Of a stretch of 64,000 bases of DNA, positions 36,014 to 45,006 are shown piece by piece. The notes under the pieces are model-generated. The model searched no databases. It worked only from the letters and a program-made list of their open reading frames with translations, and had not been told where the DNA came from. The translations under genes and the position numbers were made by a program. The DNA lies in assembly GCF_900166655.1 (NCBI RefSeq), contig NZ_FVZB01000007.1, positions 558,001 through 622,000 of the forward strand. Direction: 5' to 3'. This DNA comes from Halobacillus hunanensis (GTDB lineage: Bacteria; Bacillota; Bacilli; Bacillales; Halobacillaceae). Within the stretch, counting starts at the first letter, position 1, and every line of letters starts with the position of its first letter.

Positions 36014-37038
36014 TGAAATCGAATAAACGGATTATAATAACTGGAATCATTACGATTTTAATCGTTGCATTTCTCGGAGCTTATCGATTACCTTATTACA
36101 TTTACAAACCGGGAAGCGCTGATGCCCTGGACCCTTTTGTTGAAGTGGCCAGCGGGTATTCCAGTGAGGGTGATATGCATTTAGTAACTGTCCGAGGCGG
36201 GCAGGCTACACCGATTCAGTGGCTGGTCGCCAAAGTCAGACCATTTTATCAAGTTCATCCTTTAGATGAGATCAGACCAGAAGGCATTTCTGAAGAGGAA
36301 TATTTTCATGCCCAGCTCAGAATGATGGAATCTTCTCAGGAGGCTGCCAAGGTGGTAGCCTATCAAGCGGCTGACAAAAATATTGACATTAATTACGAAG
36401 GAGTCTATGTTGTCAATGTGTTAAAAGGAATGCCTGCGGCGGATCATCTTAAAGCGGGGGATGAAATTATTCAAGTAGATGGGGAAAAGATTAATGAATC
36501 AACAGAACTGGTTGAGTATGTCGACGGATTTAGTGAAGGAGAGACGGTATCGCTGACAATTAAACGAAACGGGGAAAAGCTGACAAAAGAGATCGAACTT
36601 GCTACTTTCCCCGAAAATCCAGATAAAGCAGGTGTCGGCATATCGCTTGTAACCGACCGCACAGTGGAAGTGGATCCTGAAGTTAAGATAAAAAGCGGTG
36701 AAATTGGCGGGCCTAGCGCCGGGATGATGTTTTCACTAGAAATCTATGATCAATTAACAAAGCAGGACCTCACAAAAGGCTATGAGATCGCTGGTACTGG
36801 TGAAATTAATTATGAAGGTCAGGTAGGCAGAATCGGCGGGATTGGTAAAAAGGTAGTAGCAGCTGATGAGGACGACTGTGACATCTTCTTCGCTCCAAAT
36901 GAAGAGGGAAGAGAAGGTTCTAACTATGAGATGGCTAAGAAGGCAGCAGAAGAGATCGGAACAGATATGAAAATTGTTCCGGTTGATACCTTCCAGGATG
37001 CACTTAACTACCTGAAAGATCTAGAACCAAAAGAATAG
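36013..37038 (+). CDS. ylbL: YlbL, membrane-anchored PDZ–Lon-type protease
   Basis: A 341-residue protein: one membrane helix (5-25), a PDZ domain (about 125-200), and a Lon-like S16 protease domain. The Ser/Lys dyad is likely Ser235 in GGPSAG and Lys280 in GGIGKK, agreeing with Ser234/Lys279 of B. subtilis YlbL. There YlbL degrades the SOS division inhibitor YneA, allowing recovery after DNA damage. Start overlaps ylbK (TAATG), so coupled. Confidence 0.93.
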   Translation: MKSNKRIIITGIITILIVAFLGAYRLPYYIYKPGSADALDPFVEVASGYSSEGDMHLVTVRGGQATPIQWLVAKVRPFYQVHPLDEIRPEGISEEEYFHAQLRMMESSQEAAKVVAYQAADKNIDINYEGVYVVNVLKGMPAADHLKAGDEIIQVDGEKINESTELVEYVDGFSEGETVSLTIKRNGEKLTKEIELATFPENPDKAGVGISLVTDRTVEVDPEVKIKSGEIGGPSAGMMFSLEIYDQLTKQDLTKGYEIAGTGEINYEGQVGRIGGIGKKVVAADEDDCDIFFAPNEEGREGSNYEMAKKAAEEIGTDMKIVPVDTFQDALNYLKDLEPKE

Positions 37039-37045
37039 AAGTACT

Positions 37046-37084
37046 AAGAATGCCGCAAACTTCGCATGCGGCATTCTTCTTTTT
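37046..37084. terminator. Bidirectional terminator between ylbL and tmcAL
   Basis: AAGAATGCCGCA/TGCGGCATTCTT between converging genes. Confidence 0.9.
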
Positions 37085-38285
37085 ATATTCGAACGGGAGG
37101 TCCGTACTCTGTGGCTATTTGTTTGACCCTTTCCTTAGCAGGAAGCACGCTGTAGTATGCGGCGACAGCTCTTTCTTCGAATTCCAGCAAAGGATGGTCT
37201 GATTGCTGGGGCTGGGTAATCAGCGGAACTTCCATTCGTTTTTTTTGTTTATTCAAATAGGTCTGGCCTGTTTTATTCATACCAAGTACACGTACATAAG
37301 GCGTCTGTGTGTTCAGAGCCTGTTGGGCTTCGTTCTTGATCAGACCTGTTAGAATGTGGACACATGTCCGTTGCAAACGTGTCCATGTATATCGTTTCGT
37401 TTTTACCGTATCAATGAGCTGGTCAAAACTTGTGGCTTTCTTAGCCGCTTGCTTAAAACGATGCTCCAGCCCTTCGTCCATGCCGTGAATCACCTGTAAT
37501 TGTTCTGCAGGAAGAGTAAGAAGTTTATACTGAAGCAAGTCAAAGTAATGCTCCCATTCATGCCAGAGGCCATTCTTATGTCTGTAGCGGGCCAGTTCGT
37601 CGGCTGTCAGTGTTGGCATAGCCTCGCGCGCTTGTGCCGTCATTTTATGATGGGCCAGTAAATCTTTGCGTATACTTGTAGCACTGGCGATTGATCCGCC
37701 CATCTGCTGGTCATGGTATTGGCTTCCAGTCCGTTTAATGGTAAGCGGAGTAATCTGTTTATGACGGGTAAGCATTTGTTTCATGTAGCTGTATCCCAGA
37801 GTGTTATTGGGCTGACCAAGGTCAAGGGCCTCGAGTCCGATCGCTTTGTAGGCAAAACGAGCTGCTTCCGGATAAGACAGCCCTTTATCCATCTGCTGAC
37901 GTAAGCTGCTATGGAATTCTTCTCCGTGCTGCTTTAATGTTTCGTGCGCCGCCAGAAACGGGGCGATTTCACCATTCTCGCTGCCAAAACAAATCGCATC
38001 AACTCCAGCGTAAGACAGCGTATCGACAGCACCCTGACTAAAATAATCACTATGCTGGACGGCAAAAACATAAGGCAGTTCCAGCACCAAATCAGCTCCC
38101 GACTGTAATGCGGCTCTGGTTCTATGCCATTTATCGATGATAGCGGGTTCGCCTCGCTGCAGGAAGTTCCCGCTCATCACGGCAATCATACAATCTGCAC
38201 GAGCAGCTTGCCTGCTTTGCTCGATGTGATAAGCATGACCATTATGAAACGGATTGTACTCGACAATGACTCCACAAGATTTCAT
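37083..38285 (-). CDS. tmcAL: tRNA(Met) cytidine acetate ligase TmcAL
   Basis: A 400-residue protein (YlbM). The nucleotidyltransferase motif EYNPFHNGH is at 9-17, followed by VMSGNFLQRGEPAI and LVLELPYVFAVQHSD. B. subtilis TmcAL uses acetate and ATP to make N4-acetylcytidine at the wobble base of elongator tRNA-Met. Length is standard. It runs against ylbL and away from ylbN. Confidence 0.93.
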   Translation of the reverse strand: MKSCGVIVEYNPFHNGHAYHIEQSRQAARADCMIAVMSGNFLQRGEPAIIDKWHRTRAALQSGADLVLELPYVFAVQHSDYFSQGAVDTLSYAGVDAICFGSENGEIAPFLAAHETLKQHGEEFHSSLRQQMDKGLSYPEAARFAYKAIGLEALDLGQPNNTLGYSYMKQMLTRHKQITPLTIKRTGSQYHDQQMGGSIASATSIRKDLLAHHKMTAQAREAMPTLTADELARYRHKNGLWHEWEHYFDLLQYKLLTLPAEQLQVIHGMDEGLEHRFKQAAKKATSFDQLIDTVKTKRYTWTRLQRTCVHILTGLIKNEAQQALNTQTPYVRVLGMNKTGQTYLNKQKKRMEVPLITQPQQSDHPLLEFEERAVAAYYSVLPAKERVKQIATEYGPPVRI

Positions 38286-38455
38286 CGTATGAAAGTCCTC
38301 CTTCGTTTAATACTAGAGCATAACGGACCTATTGAATCCCTGCTGTTTATATCTTATCATGAAGATAGTATAAAACTTTTCATCTATAAGTAAAGGGCAG
38401 GTTCTAAAAGACTGGGATTTTACATGCACGTGTAGAAGGGTGTAAAGAAAATATA

Positions 38456-38484
38456 TTGACAAAAAGCTCAAATCCTTTTACAAT
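38456..38484 (+). promoter_or_regulatory. Strong sigma-A promoter of ylbN-rpmF
   Basis: A perfect -35 TTGACA (38456-38461), exact 17-base spacer, and TACAAT (38479-38484). Start of transcription is near 38491, about 21 bases before ylbN. Confidence 0.9.
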
Positions 38485-38511
38485 AACTCTTGTTGCCATG
38501 GGGTGATAACT

Positions 38512-39036
38512 ATGAAATTTCCTCTACAAAAATTAAATCAGGCGGGCGATGATCCGTTTGTTTTTGAAGACGATGTAGACATTCGCGAATTAGAGGATAT
38601 GAATAACGACATTCGCAGGATTTCTCCTGTTCATGTAGAAGGTCAAGCCAGAAGACGCGGTGATGATATCTCGGTGACTTTTTCCGTTAAAGGCGAAATG
38701 ATTTTGCCATGTGCAAGAACATTAGTCGATGTGGAATACCCTTTTCAAATTGAGGCGCGGGAAGAATTTAACCTGTCTCCCTATTATGAAGAGGAAGATG
38801 AAAGCGAGATTCACCCTATTAGTGGAGAAATGCTTGACTTAACGCCTTATATCAAGGAAAATGTACTATTAGAGGTTCCAACTCGGGTATTTTCAGATGA
38901 TCAAGAGGCACATGATCAAGCTCTTACAGAGGGTAAGGGCTGGCAGGTGGTTACAGAGGAACCGGAGGAGAAGAAAGTGGATCCTCGAATGGCTAAGCTG
39001 CAATCATTATTGAATGAAGAAGAAAATAACGAATAA
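38512..39036 (+). CDS. ylbN: YceD/DUF177 family protein YlbN
   Basis: A 174-residue acidic protein of the DUF177 family, almost always encoded next to rpmF. ARRRGDDISVTFSVKGEMILPCARTL is the family core. A role linked to rRNA or ribosome assembly is suspected in other organisms. ATG at 38512 follows GGGGTGAT; three codons earlier the frame lacks a site. It forms an operon with rpmF. Confidence 0.88.
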   Translation: MKFPLQKLNQAGDDPFVFEDDVDIRELEDMNNDIRRISPVHVEGQARRRGDDISVTFSVKGEMILPCARTLVDVEYPFQIEAREEFNLSPYYEEEDESEIHPISGEMLDLTPYIKENVLLEVPTRVFSDDQEAHDQALTEGKGWQVVTEEPEEKKVDPRMAKLQSLLNEEENNE

Positions 39037-39084
39037 GAAGATCATTATGGTTTTCTCGGTCGTAAATAAAAGGAGGTGTACAAC

Positions 39085-39258
39085 ATGGCAGTACCTAAGC
39101 GTAGAACATCCAAAAAGGTAAAAAACCAACGTCGTACTCATAAAAAACTTCACGTACCTGGTATGGTAGAATGCCAAAACTGTGGAGAGTATACAAAACC
39201 ACACCATGTTTGCAAATCTTGTGGACAATATGATGGAAAGCAAGTGGTTGAACAGTAA
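39085..39258 (+). CDS. rpmF: 50S ribosomal protein L32
   Basis: A 57-residue basic ribosomal protein starting [20 protein letters not shown]. It is the zinc-ribbon form, with Cys30, Cys33, Cys43 and Cys46. GGAGGTG ribosome site eight bases upstream. Cotranscribed with ylbN and followed by a terminator. Confidence 0.97.
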   Translation: MAVPKRRTSKKVKNQRRTHKKLHVPGMVECQNCGEYTKPHHVCKSCGQYDGKQVVEQ

Positions 39259-39269
39259 GATCTGTACGG

Positions 39270-39301
39270 AAAAAGGGCCTGAATGTCAGGTCCTTTTTTT
39301 T
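39270..39301 (+). terminator. Terminator of ylbN-rpmF
   Basis: AAAAGGGCCTGA/TCAGGTCCTTTT then T run. Confidence 0.9.
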
Positions 39302-39351
39302 GCAAAAAAAGAAGTTCATGAATGATATCATACGAAAAAGGGAGCAAACCT

Positions 39352-40122
39352 ATGGAACAAGTAACACTGACTGTATCTGACGACGGGTATGGACTGGTCA
39401 CGCTAAATCGTCCGCATAAAATGAATGCGGTTACAAAACAGATGGCTGCCGAACTTCTTACCGTTTTAGAACAAGTGAAGAACATGGATCATCTTAAATG
39501 TCTCGTTATCCGCGGAGCAGGGGACCGAGCATTTTGTGCAGGCGGAGACTTAACAGAGCTGCATGGTGATTTAACGAGTGAACAGGCTTATCACACGCTT
39601 TTGCCGATGAAACAGGTGCTGCATGAGCTGGTCTGCTTTCCGGTCCCCACGTTCGCGTTTCTCAATGGTCAGGCTCGTGGCGGAGGATGCGAAATTGCAA
39701 CGGCTTGTGATTTTAGATATGGTTTAGCGGACGGAAGCTATGGGTTCGTTCAAGGCCAGTTAGGCATCACGCCAGGCTGGGGCGGCGGGGAAATTTTATA
39801 TAAACGAATTCCCTCTAATGTGGCTGCACATTGGTTAATGGATGCACAGATGTACAGTGCAAACCGGACCTTAGAGATTGGCTGGTTACATAAGATCGTG
39901 ACTAGGCAGCAAATGGACGGAAAGGAATTACTACATCCTTTTTTAGAAAAATCGGTGGAACAATTGCATGTCTTCAAGCAGCAATACATAGAAAAGCTGT
40001 CTATAGAAGGGTTATCACAGCACATGGATCGAGAAGTCCACGATTGTGCCGGGCTATGGGAAACTGAGGCGCATGTAAATGCTGTGAGAAGGTTCGCCGC
40101 ATCTTCCAGAAAAAACTCATAA
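39352..40122 (+). CDS. Enoyl-CoA hydratase/isomerase family protein
   Basis: A 256-residue crotonase-fold enzyme. VTLNRPHKMNAVTKQM opens the fold, FCAGGDLTEL and GQARGGGCEIATACDFR form the oxyanion holes, and LGITPGWGGGEILYKRI carries the usual acid/base region. The active-site glutamates of true hydratases are not clearly both present (GITPGWGGG instead of E-x-x-L-G at the second position), so isomerase or another CoA-thioester activity is possible. Start at 39352 follows GGGAG. No counterpart is in this spot in B. subtilis. Confidence 0.82.
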   Translation: MEQVTLTVSDDGYGLVTLNRPHKMNAVTKQMAAELLTVLEQVKNMDHLKCLVIRGAGDRAFCAGGDLTELHGDLTSEQAYHTLLPMKQVLHELVCFPVPTFAFLNGQARGGGCEIATACDFRYGLADGSYGFVQGQLGITPGWGGGEILYKRIPSNVAAHWLMDAQMYSANRTLEIGWLHKIVTRQQMDGKELLHPFLEKSVEQLHVFKQQYIEKLSIEGLSQHMDREVHDCAGLWETEAHVNAVRRFAASSRKNS

Positions 40123-40183
40123 ATACGATTCTATCAACCTCTTCTTTTGCATAACTATAAGCAAACGATAGAGGAGGGATCAA

Positions 40184-40660
40184 ATGGACGCCCCAAGACA
40201 AGATGCCTGGAAGGGTGAAGAAGATGTGCTTCTTGCCCAGACGGTGCTGCGCTATATCCGGGATGGAAGAACCCAGCTGGAAGCCTTTCAGGAGGTAGCA
40301 CAGCAGCTGAAACGAACCCCCGCAGCATGTGGGTTCCGATGGAATGCTACAGTAAGAAAGGATTATCAGAAGGACATACGTGAAGCGAAGCAAAATAGAA
40401 AGTCGAGATCTGTACTTGGGCAAACAGCTCTACAAAAGGAGTCGCCCATCTCATTTGATGATGCCATTTCTTTTTTGAAAGAGATGAAAACGAGTCAGCA
40501 TTCATCGTATGATCATGAACAGCTTCAAAGCAGGCTGCATCAGTTAAATGAAGATAATGTTAAATTAAAGGACCAATTGAAGGAGCTGGAACAAGCGTGG
40601 AGTGAAATGGAAAAGCTTGTGACTTATGTGAAAAAAAGCAGGCCGCAAACCTACACATAA
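40184..40660 (+). CDS. gerR: RsfA-family transcription factor GerR (YlbO)
   Basis: A 158-residue regulator. An N-terminal Myb-like helix-turn-helix ([19 protein letters not shown] ... [15 protein letters not shown]) covers residues 6-60, and a coiled coil (about 105-150) ends the protein. B. subtilis GerR is made in the mother cell under sigma-E and tunes late spore coat genes. CATAACTAT about 30 bases upstream resembles a sigma-E -10 (CATANNNT), but no clear -35 was found. Confidence 0.88.
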   Translation: MDAPRQDAWKGEEDVLLAQTVLRYIRDGRTQLEAFQEVAQQLKRTPAACGFRWNATVRKDYQKDIREAKQNRKSRSVLGQTALQKESPISFDDAISFLKEMKTSQHSSYDHEQLQSRLHQLNEDNVKLKDQLKELEQAWSEMEKLVTYVKKSRPQTYT

Positions 40661-40670
40661 TGAGAGAAAG

Positions 40671-40710
40671 AAAAAGGCCCTACACAGCATTGTAGCGGCC
40701 TTGTTTATTT
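40671..40710. terminator. Terminator between gerR and ylbP
   Basis: AAGGCC-TACA/TGTA-GGCCTT stem with small internal mismatch between converging genes. Confidence 0.7.
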
Positions 40711-40714
40711 TATA

Positions 40715-41191
40715 TTAAACTTCTCTTTCTTTTACACCTGAAGGCATCCAGATCAGCGGGTTCTCACCGAGGTCACGCCCAACATCGTAATGAGCCTTTT
40801 GGAAGTCCATTTTTTCCCAGAAAGAGTGGGATTTAATTCTTGGATTTGTCTTGATAGGCAAATTAAAGCTTTTCGCGAAATCTACCATTGCTTTTCCAAA
40901 TCCTTGGTCACGATAGTCTGGCAGTACTTCTAATTTCCAAAGCTCCAAGTAGTCTTGTGGCGGGTTAAAGTAATGATCGTATTTCGCCCGGACACGATAA
41001 AGGCTCATTCTGCCCGCTAAAGCGTTTCCAAAGTAGACTCCGAAGAAAGGTGACTCGCTGTCATTCTCGACAATGTTGCTTTCAAGGTCTTCGAGCATCG
41101 CTAATTCTTGATTGCCATATTCTTTAAATCGTTTAAATTCTTCTAATGTTTTATAATTAACTAATAATGGCTGAACTTTATGCTTCGTCAT
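40715..41191 (-). CDS. ylbP: GNAT acetyltransferase YlbP
   Basis: A 158-residue N-acetyltransferase. YLELWKLEVLPDYRDQGFGKAMVDFAKSF holds the acetyl-CoA loop (RDQGFG). Opening LLVNYKTLEEFKRFKEYG and end IKSHSFWEKMDFQKAHYD match YlbP. Substrate unknown. ATG at 41191 is chosen; a GTG directly before it (41194) has slightly better spacing from AAAGGGG and may be used. Confidence 0.87.
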   Translation of the reverse strand: MTKHKVQPLLVNYKTLEEFKRFKEYGNQELAMLEDLESNIVENDSESPFFGVYFGNALAGRMSLYRVRAKYDHYFNPPQDYLELWKLEVLPDYRDQGFGKAMVDFAKSFNLPIKTNPRIKSHSFWEKMDFQKAHYDVGRDLGENPLIWMPSGVKEREV

Positions 41192-41356
41192 CACGTGGAA
41201 TTCCCCTTTCAAAATTCTGTATCTCTCCCTAATTATAATATAAAAATATTCAGAATGAAATGAATGACCCTCATATTTATAAAAAGCCATTCCCTGTTTT
41301 AGCGGAAGTTTGCTACAATAAGGAAAAAAGAGGCTTTAAGGAAATGAGGGAATGCC

Positions 41357-42232
41357 ATGGAAGTGGGAATTATTGGCGGTGGTGCGATTGGGTTATTGAT
41401 AGCCTCACACTTACATGAAGTACATAACGTAACTCTTTATGTCAAACGGGAGGAACAGCGTAATCGTCTATCCAGAGCAGGCGTATCTTGTTCTTCGTTA
41501 CCTCATCCCGCCCATTTAGACGTTCAGTTGTTTGCAGGTCAGCAACTGGAGCATGACTTGGTTATACTTGCTGTTAAACAGCCGACCTTACCTTCCATCA
41601 TTGACAATCTGCGTACAGAAGCTCCACTACTTTTTTTACAAAATGGAATGAACCATCTCGAACTCGTCTCCCATGTATCTAATCCATGCCTGATCGGTGT
41701 CGTTGAACATGGGGCTCTCAAGGAAAGTGATACGGCTGTGGACCATAAAGGTCAGGGGAAAATTGTGATTGCCGCCCATCATGGAGGAGAAGTGATCCAA
41801 GAGTGGGCAGCGAGATTATCAACTGATGCGTTTTTGTTTGAAGCTGAACAAGCATACTTTCCGATCCTGGCTGACAAACTAGTGGTAAACACGGTCATCA
41901 ATCCTCTGACAGCTCTTTTTCACGTTCCCAATCACATGGTTATGGACAATCCTTCCATTCAATCATTGGCTAAACAGCTGTGCAGCGAAGCGTGCCGTGT
42001 TCTTAATCTATCCTACGCCGACCAATGGGATCGTGTTGCCGCTGTGGCTTACAATACGGGAGAGAATCAATCATCAATGCTTCAAGATATTCGTCTTGGA
42101 AGGAAAACAGAAGTGGACGCCATTTGCGGGTATATCGTGAAGGCAGGTAAGGGAGAGGCCCCTTTTCATGAATTTGTAACGAAAGCAATTCATGCCCTGG
42201 AAATACAATCGGCTAAAGGGGAAGCACAATGA
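41357..42232 (+). CDS. panE: 2-dehydropantoate 2-reductase family protein (PanE/YlbQ)
   Basis: A 291-residue ketopantoate reductase, NADPH-dependent, in the pantothenate pathway. Rossmann motif GGGAIG at 7-12, NGMNHLE near 96-102, and the catalytic Lys in DKLVVNTVINPLTAL. It overlaps the next gene by four bases (ATGA). coaD in the same region belongs to the same coenzyme A route. Some PanE paralogues do not act on ketopantoate, so the exact role is not certain. Confidence 0.87.
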   Translation: MEVGIIGGGAIGLLIASHLHEVHNVTLYVKREEQRNRLSRAGVSCSSLPHPAHLDVQLFAGQQLEHDLVILAVKQPTLPSIIDNLRTEAPLLFLQNGMNHLELVSHVSNPCLIGVVEHGALKESDTAVDHKGQGKIVIAAHHGGEVIQEWAARLSTDAFLFEAEQAYFPILADKLVVNTVINPLTALFHVPNHMVMDNPSIQSLAKQLCSEACRVLNLSYADQWDRVAAVAYNTGENQSSMLQDIRLGRKTEVDAICGYIVKAGKGEAPFHEFVTKAIHALEIQSAKGEAQ

Positions 42233-42609
42233 TTACTATCCTCAGCTATATTATTGCTGCTTTAGTAACCATGCCGTTGTTATTTTTATTGATTAGTTAC
42301 TTTTTCGCGATGAAATGGCACCGTTATAAGAAAAAAGCTGTCCGGCAGTGCACACAGTTTACGGTTCCATTTCTAGTATTAGCGATTCACGTCTTGCTGC
42401 TTGTCTTATTTGAGGAGAGTTACTGGGCCTGGATTATTGTTTTTTTACTGGTCATTCTAAGCTTATCTGTTATTATTCAGTATAAAGTATATGAAGAGGT
42501 CCAACTGGGACGGTCGTTTATTGTATTTCTGAGGCTTAGCTTTGTAGTGCTGCTGGTCGTGTACATGGGCTTGACGGCATTTGGTCTCGCTGACAGGCTG
42601 TTTCTCTAA
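42229..42609 (+). CDS. DUF3397 membrane protein
   Basis: A 126-residue protein with four hydrophobic helices and a basic loop (MKWHRYKKKAVRQ) after helix 1. It matches DUF3397, typically located just before bshC in Bacillales. Function unknown. Translation is coupled to panE by a four-base overlap. Confidence 0.8.
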   Translation: MITILSYIIAALVTMPLLFLLISYFFAMKWHRYKKKAVRQCTQFTVPFLVLAIHVLLLVLFEESYWAWIIVFLLVILSLSVIIQYKVYEEVQLGRSFIVFLRLSFVVLLVVYMGLTAFGLADRLFL

Positions 42610-42765
42610 TTTTTTTAAGTGTTAGAGGGGAGCTGACACAAGGATCACCATACAATTTCCGAAGAGATATGCTTTTTAGCAAACAGATTAGGTGAACTCT
42701 CCGGCGCTTTTTTGTACAATACATAAGGGTACATAACAACCTGAGCATAAAAGGAGACGTTCATC

Positions 42766-44391
42766 ATGCGAATCGATCCCGTCAAACTAAATCAGAAGAA
42801 TGTTTTAGTAGACGACTATTTACATCATTATAAAAATGTGGAAGATAAATTTGAATACGACCCTCATCATGAAGGTACGTTACAAAAACGGGCTGAGTAT
42901 GTGCGGGAGCGCGCATTCAATCGTGAGGAACTGGCTGATATTCTCATAATGATGAATAAACAGTGGGAGGCTCCTTCGCACACCTTCACCATGATTGAGA
43001 AACTTAGAAATGACCAGACGATGGCCGTAGTGGCTGGGCAGCAGGCTGGGTTATTGACAGGGCCTTTATACACCGTTCATAAAATTATTTCAGTGATTCA
43101 ACTAGCAAAACAACAGGAAAAGGAGCTTGGCACACCTGTCATTCCAATCTTTTGGATTGCCGGGGAGGACCATGATTTTGCTGAAATCAATCACGTGATG
43201 ATGAAGAGCGAACAAAGAATGAAGAAAGTCCAGCTGCAGTCACAAACTGATCAGAAAGCTTCTGTGTCAGATTTGCCTTTTGATCGCGAAGCCGTGGACT
43301 CCTGGTTAAAGAAAGTTTTTGCTGAAGTAAAGGAAACAGAAATTACGCGCGACTTTTACCAAACAGTGGTCAGCCACATGAAACTTTCCTCAAGTTACAG
43401 TGAGTTTTTCGCCCGTTTGCTCTATACCCTGTTTAATGAAGAAGGGTTAATCATTGTAGATGCGCATCACCAGGGCATCCGTCAACTGGAATCTGGTTAT
43501 TTTGAGCAGATGATTCATGAAAATGAAACCATTGCAGAAGGCGTATGGGCAGCGATTCAGCGAAACAGACAGCAAGGATATCCGGTGTCGTTAGATAGTG
43601 AGGCTGCTGATGCTCATTTGTTCTATCATCACAACGGGGAGCGAATTCTGCTTGCGAGAGGTGAGGAAGGAAGTTTCCGTGGTAAAAAGAATGAAGTGGA
43701 GAAGACAAAAACAGAACTGCTTCAAATCGCACAGGAGTCACCTTGGCAATTAAGTAACAATGTGGTGACAAGGCCCCTTATGCAGGAATTCTTACTTCCG
43801 GTTTTGTCTTTCATTGGCGGACCAGGTGAAATCAGCTATTGGTCTGTGCTCAAACCAGCTTTTCAGGCAGTTGGGTTACAAATGCCGCCTGTATATCCGC
43901 GATTATCTTTTACGTTGGTTGATCGGAAGGCTGAAGCAGCGCTTCGTGAACTGCACTTGGACATGAAGCAAGTTCTTGAACATGGGACTGCAAGTGAAAA
44001 GGTAAAATGGCTGGCGGCGGCAAGCAACCCGCCTATTGAACAGATGAGCGAGCAGATTAAACAAGAGATGGCAAACATACATCAGCCGCTTCGTGAAAAA
44101 GCGTCTGAACTCGGCCCTGACCTTGAAGCGCTGGCAGAGAAGAATTTAGACTATCTCAAGCAAATGGTGGAGTTTTTAGAACACCGGATGCTTCAAACGA
44201 TTGAAGAAAAATATCAACGGGAGATGAAGACATTTAAAGAGCTGGATCTGCTGCTTCACCCCGAAGGAGGATTACAAGAGAGGGTGTGGAACATCACTCC
44301 ATGGGTAAACACATATGGAATGGATGTATTTAAGCGAATCAACGATCATCAGCTTTCCTTTACTCATCCGCATTATGTGGTGTATGTGTAA
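42766..44391 (+). CDS. bshC: Bacillithiol biosynthesis cysteine-adding enzyme BshC
   Basis: A 541-residue enzyme adding cysteine to glucosaminyl-malate, the last step of bacillithiol synthesis. VVAGQQAGLLTGPLYTVHKI (about 90-110), the PIFWIAGEDHDFAEINH block and a coiled coil around 440-480 are typical. Length matches the family. Start follows AAAAGGAG. It precedes mraZ as in B. subtilis (yllA), separated by a terminator. Confidence 0.95.
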   Translation: MRIDPVKLNQKNVLVDDYLHHYKNVEDKFEYDPHHEGTLQKRAEYVRERAFNREELADILIMMNKQWEAPSHTFTMIEKLRNDQTMAVVAGQQAGLLTGPLYTVHKIISVIQLAKQQEKELGTPVIPIFWIAGEDHDFAEINHVMMKSEQRMKKVQLQSQTDQKASVSDLPFDREAVDSWLKKVFAEVKETEITRDFYQTVVSHMKLSSSYSEFFARLLYTLFNEEGLIIVDAHHQGIRQLESGYFEQMIHENETIAEGVWAAIQRNRQQGYPVSLDSEAADAHLFYHHNGERILLARGEEGSFRGKKNEVEKTKTELLQIAQESPWQLSNNVVTRPLMQEFLLPVLSFIGGPGEISYWSVLKPAFQAVGLQMPPVYPRLSFTLVDRKAEAALRELHLDMKQVLEHGTASEKVKWLAAASNPPIEQMSEQIKQEMANIHQPLREKASELGPDLEALAEKNLDYLKQMVEFLEHRMLQTIEEKYQREMKTFKELDLLLHPEGGLQERVWNITPWVNTYGMDVFKRINDHQLSFTHPHYVVYV

Positions 44392-44437
44392 ATCCCCCCA
44401 CAATCCCCCACAATGAAAAAATAAAATAAAAACCTTG

Positions 44438-44468
44438 AAAATCTTGCCCCTCCAGGCAGGATTTTTTT
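44438..44468 (+). terminator. Terminator of bshC
   Basis: AAAATC-TTGCC/GGCAG-GATTTT stem followed by T run. Confidence 0.75.
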
Positions 44469-44493
44469 ATTATTTAAAGAATGATAAAAAAGT

Positions 44494-44520
44494 AAGTGGT
44501 GAAAAGTGGAGCGATGTGGT
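44494..44520 (+). promoter_or_regulatory. MraZ operator: three GTGG boxes at 10-bp spacing
   Basis: GTGG begins at 44496, 44506 and 44516, exactly 10 bases apart, each preceded by A/T-rich bases (AAGTGG, AAGTGG, ATGTGG). MraZ binds several direct repeats of this kind ahead of its own gene and represses the dcw operon. Confidence 0.75.
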
Positions 44521-44550
44521 AGGATGAATGTAGAAGGTGGGGAAGAGTCT

Positions 44551-44982
44551 ATGTTCATGGGCGAATTTCAACATAACATTGATACCAAAGGACGAATTAT
44601 CGTACCTTCTAAATTTCGTGACGAACTCCAGGACGGCTTTGTGCTGACGAGGGGTTTGGACCAATGTTTATTTGCCTATCCTATGAATGAGTGGAAGCTG
44701 CTTGAAGAGAAACTGAAAAAGCTTCCATTAACGAAGAAAGACGCCCGCGCCTTCACGCGGTTTTTCTTATCCGGGGCTGTTGAATGTGAAGTAGACAAGC
44801 AGGGAAGAATAAATATCCCTCCACCGCTTCGAAAGCATGCTCTGCTTGATAAGGAATGTGTCGTTATTGGTGTTTCCAACCGTATTGAATTCTGGAGTAA
44901 GGATCAGTGGGAAACGTATTTCGAAGCATCCGAAGAGTCTTTCTCTGAGATTGCAGAAAATATGCTGGATTTTGATATTTGA
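44551..44982 (+). CDS. mraZ: Transcriptional regulator MraZ
   Basis: A 143-residue protein with two SpoVT/AbrB-like halves. [18 protein letters not shown] and [19 protein letters not shown] are the two DxKGRxxxP repeats that bind DNA as a ring. It represses the dcw cluster in several bacteria. Start MFMGEFQ at 44551 agrees with the family; 15 upstream codons in frame carry the operator and ribosome site instead. Confidence 0.96.
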   Translation: MFMGEFQHNIDTKGRIIVPSKFRDELQDGFVLTRGLDQCLFAYPMNEWKLLEEKLKKLPLTKKDARAFTRFFLSGAVECEVDKQGRINIPPPLRKHALLDKECVVIGVSNRIEFWSKDQWETYFEASEESFSEIAENMLDFDI

Positions 44983-45006
44983 TTGATAGAAGAAACGAGT
45001 GAGTAC

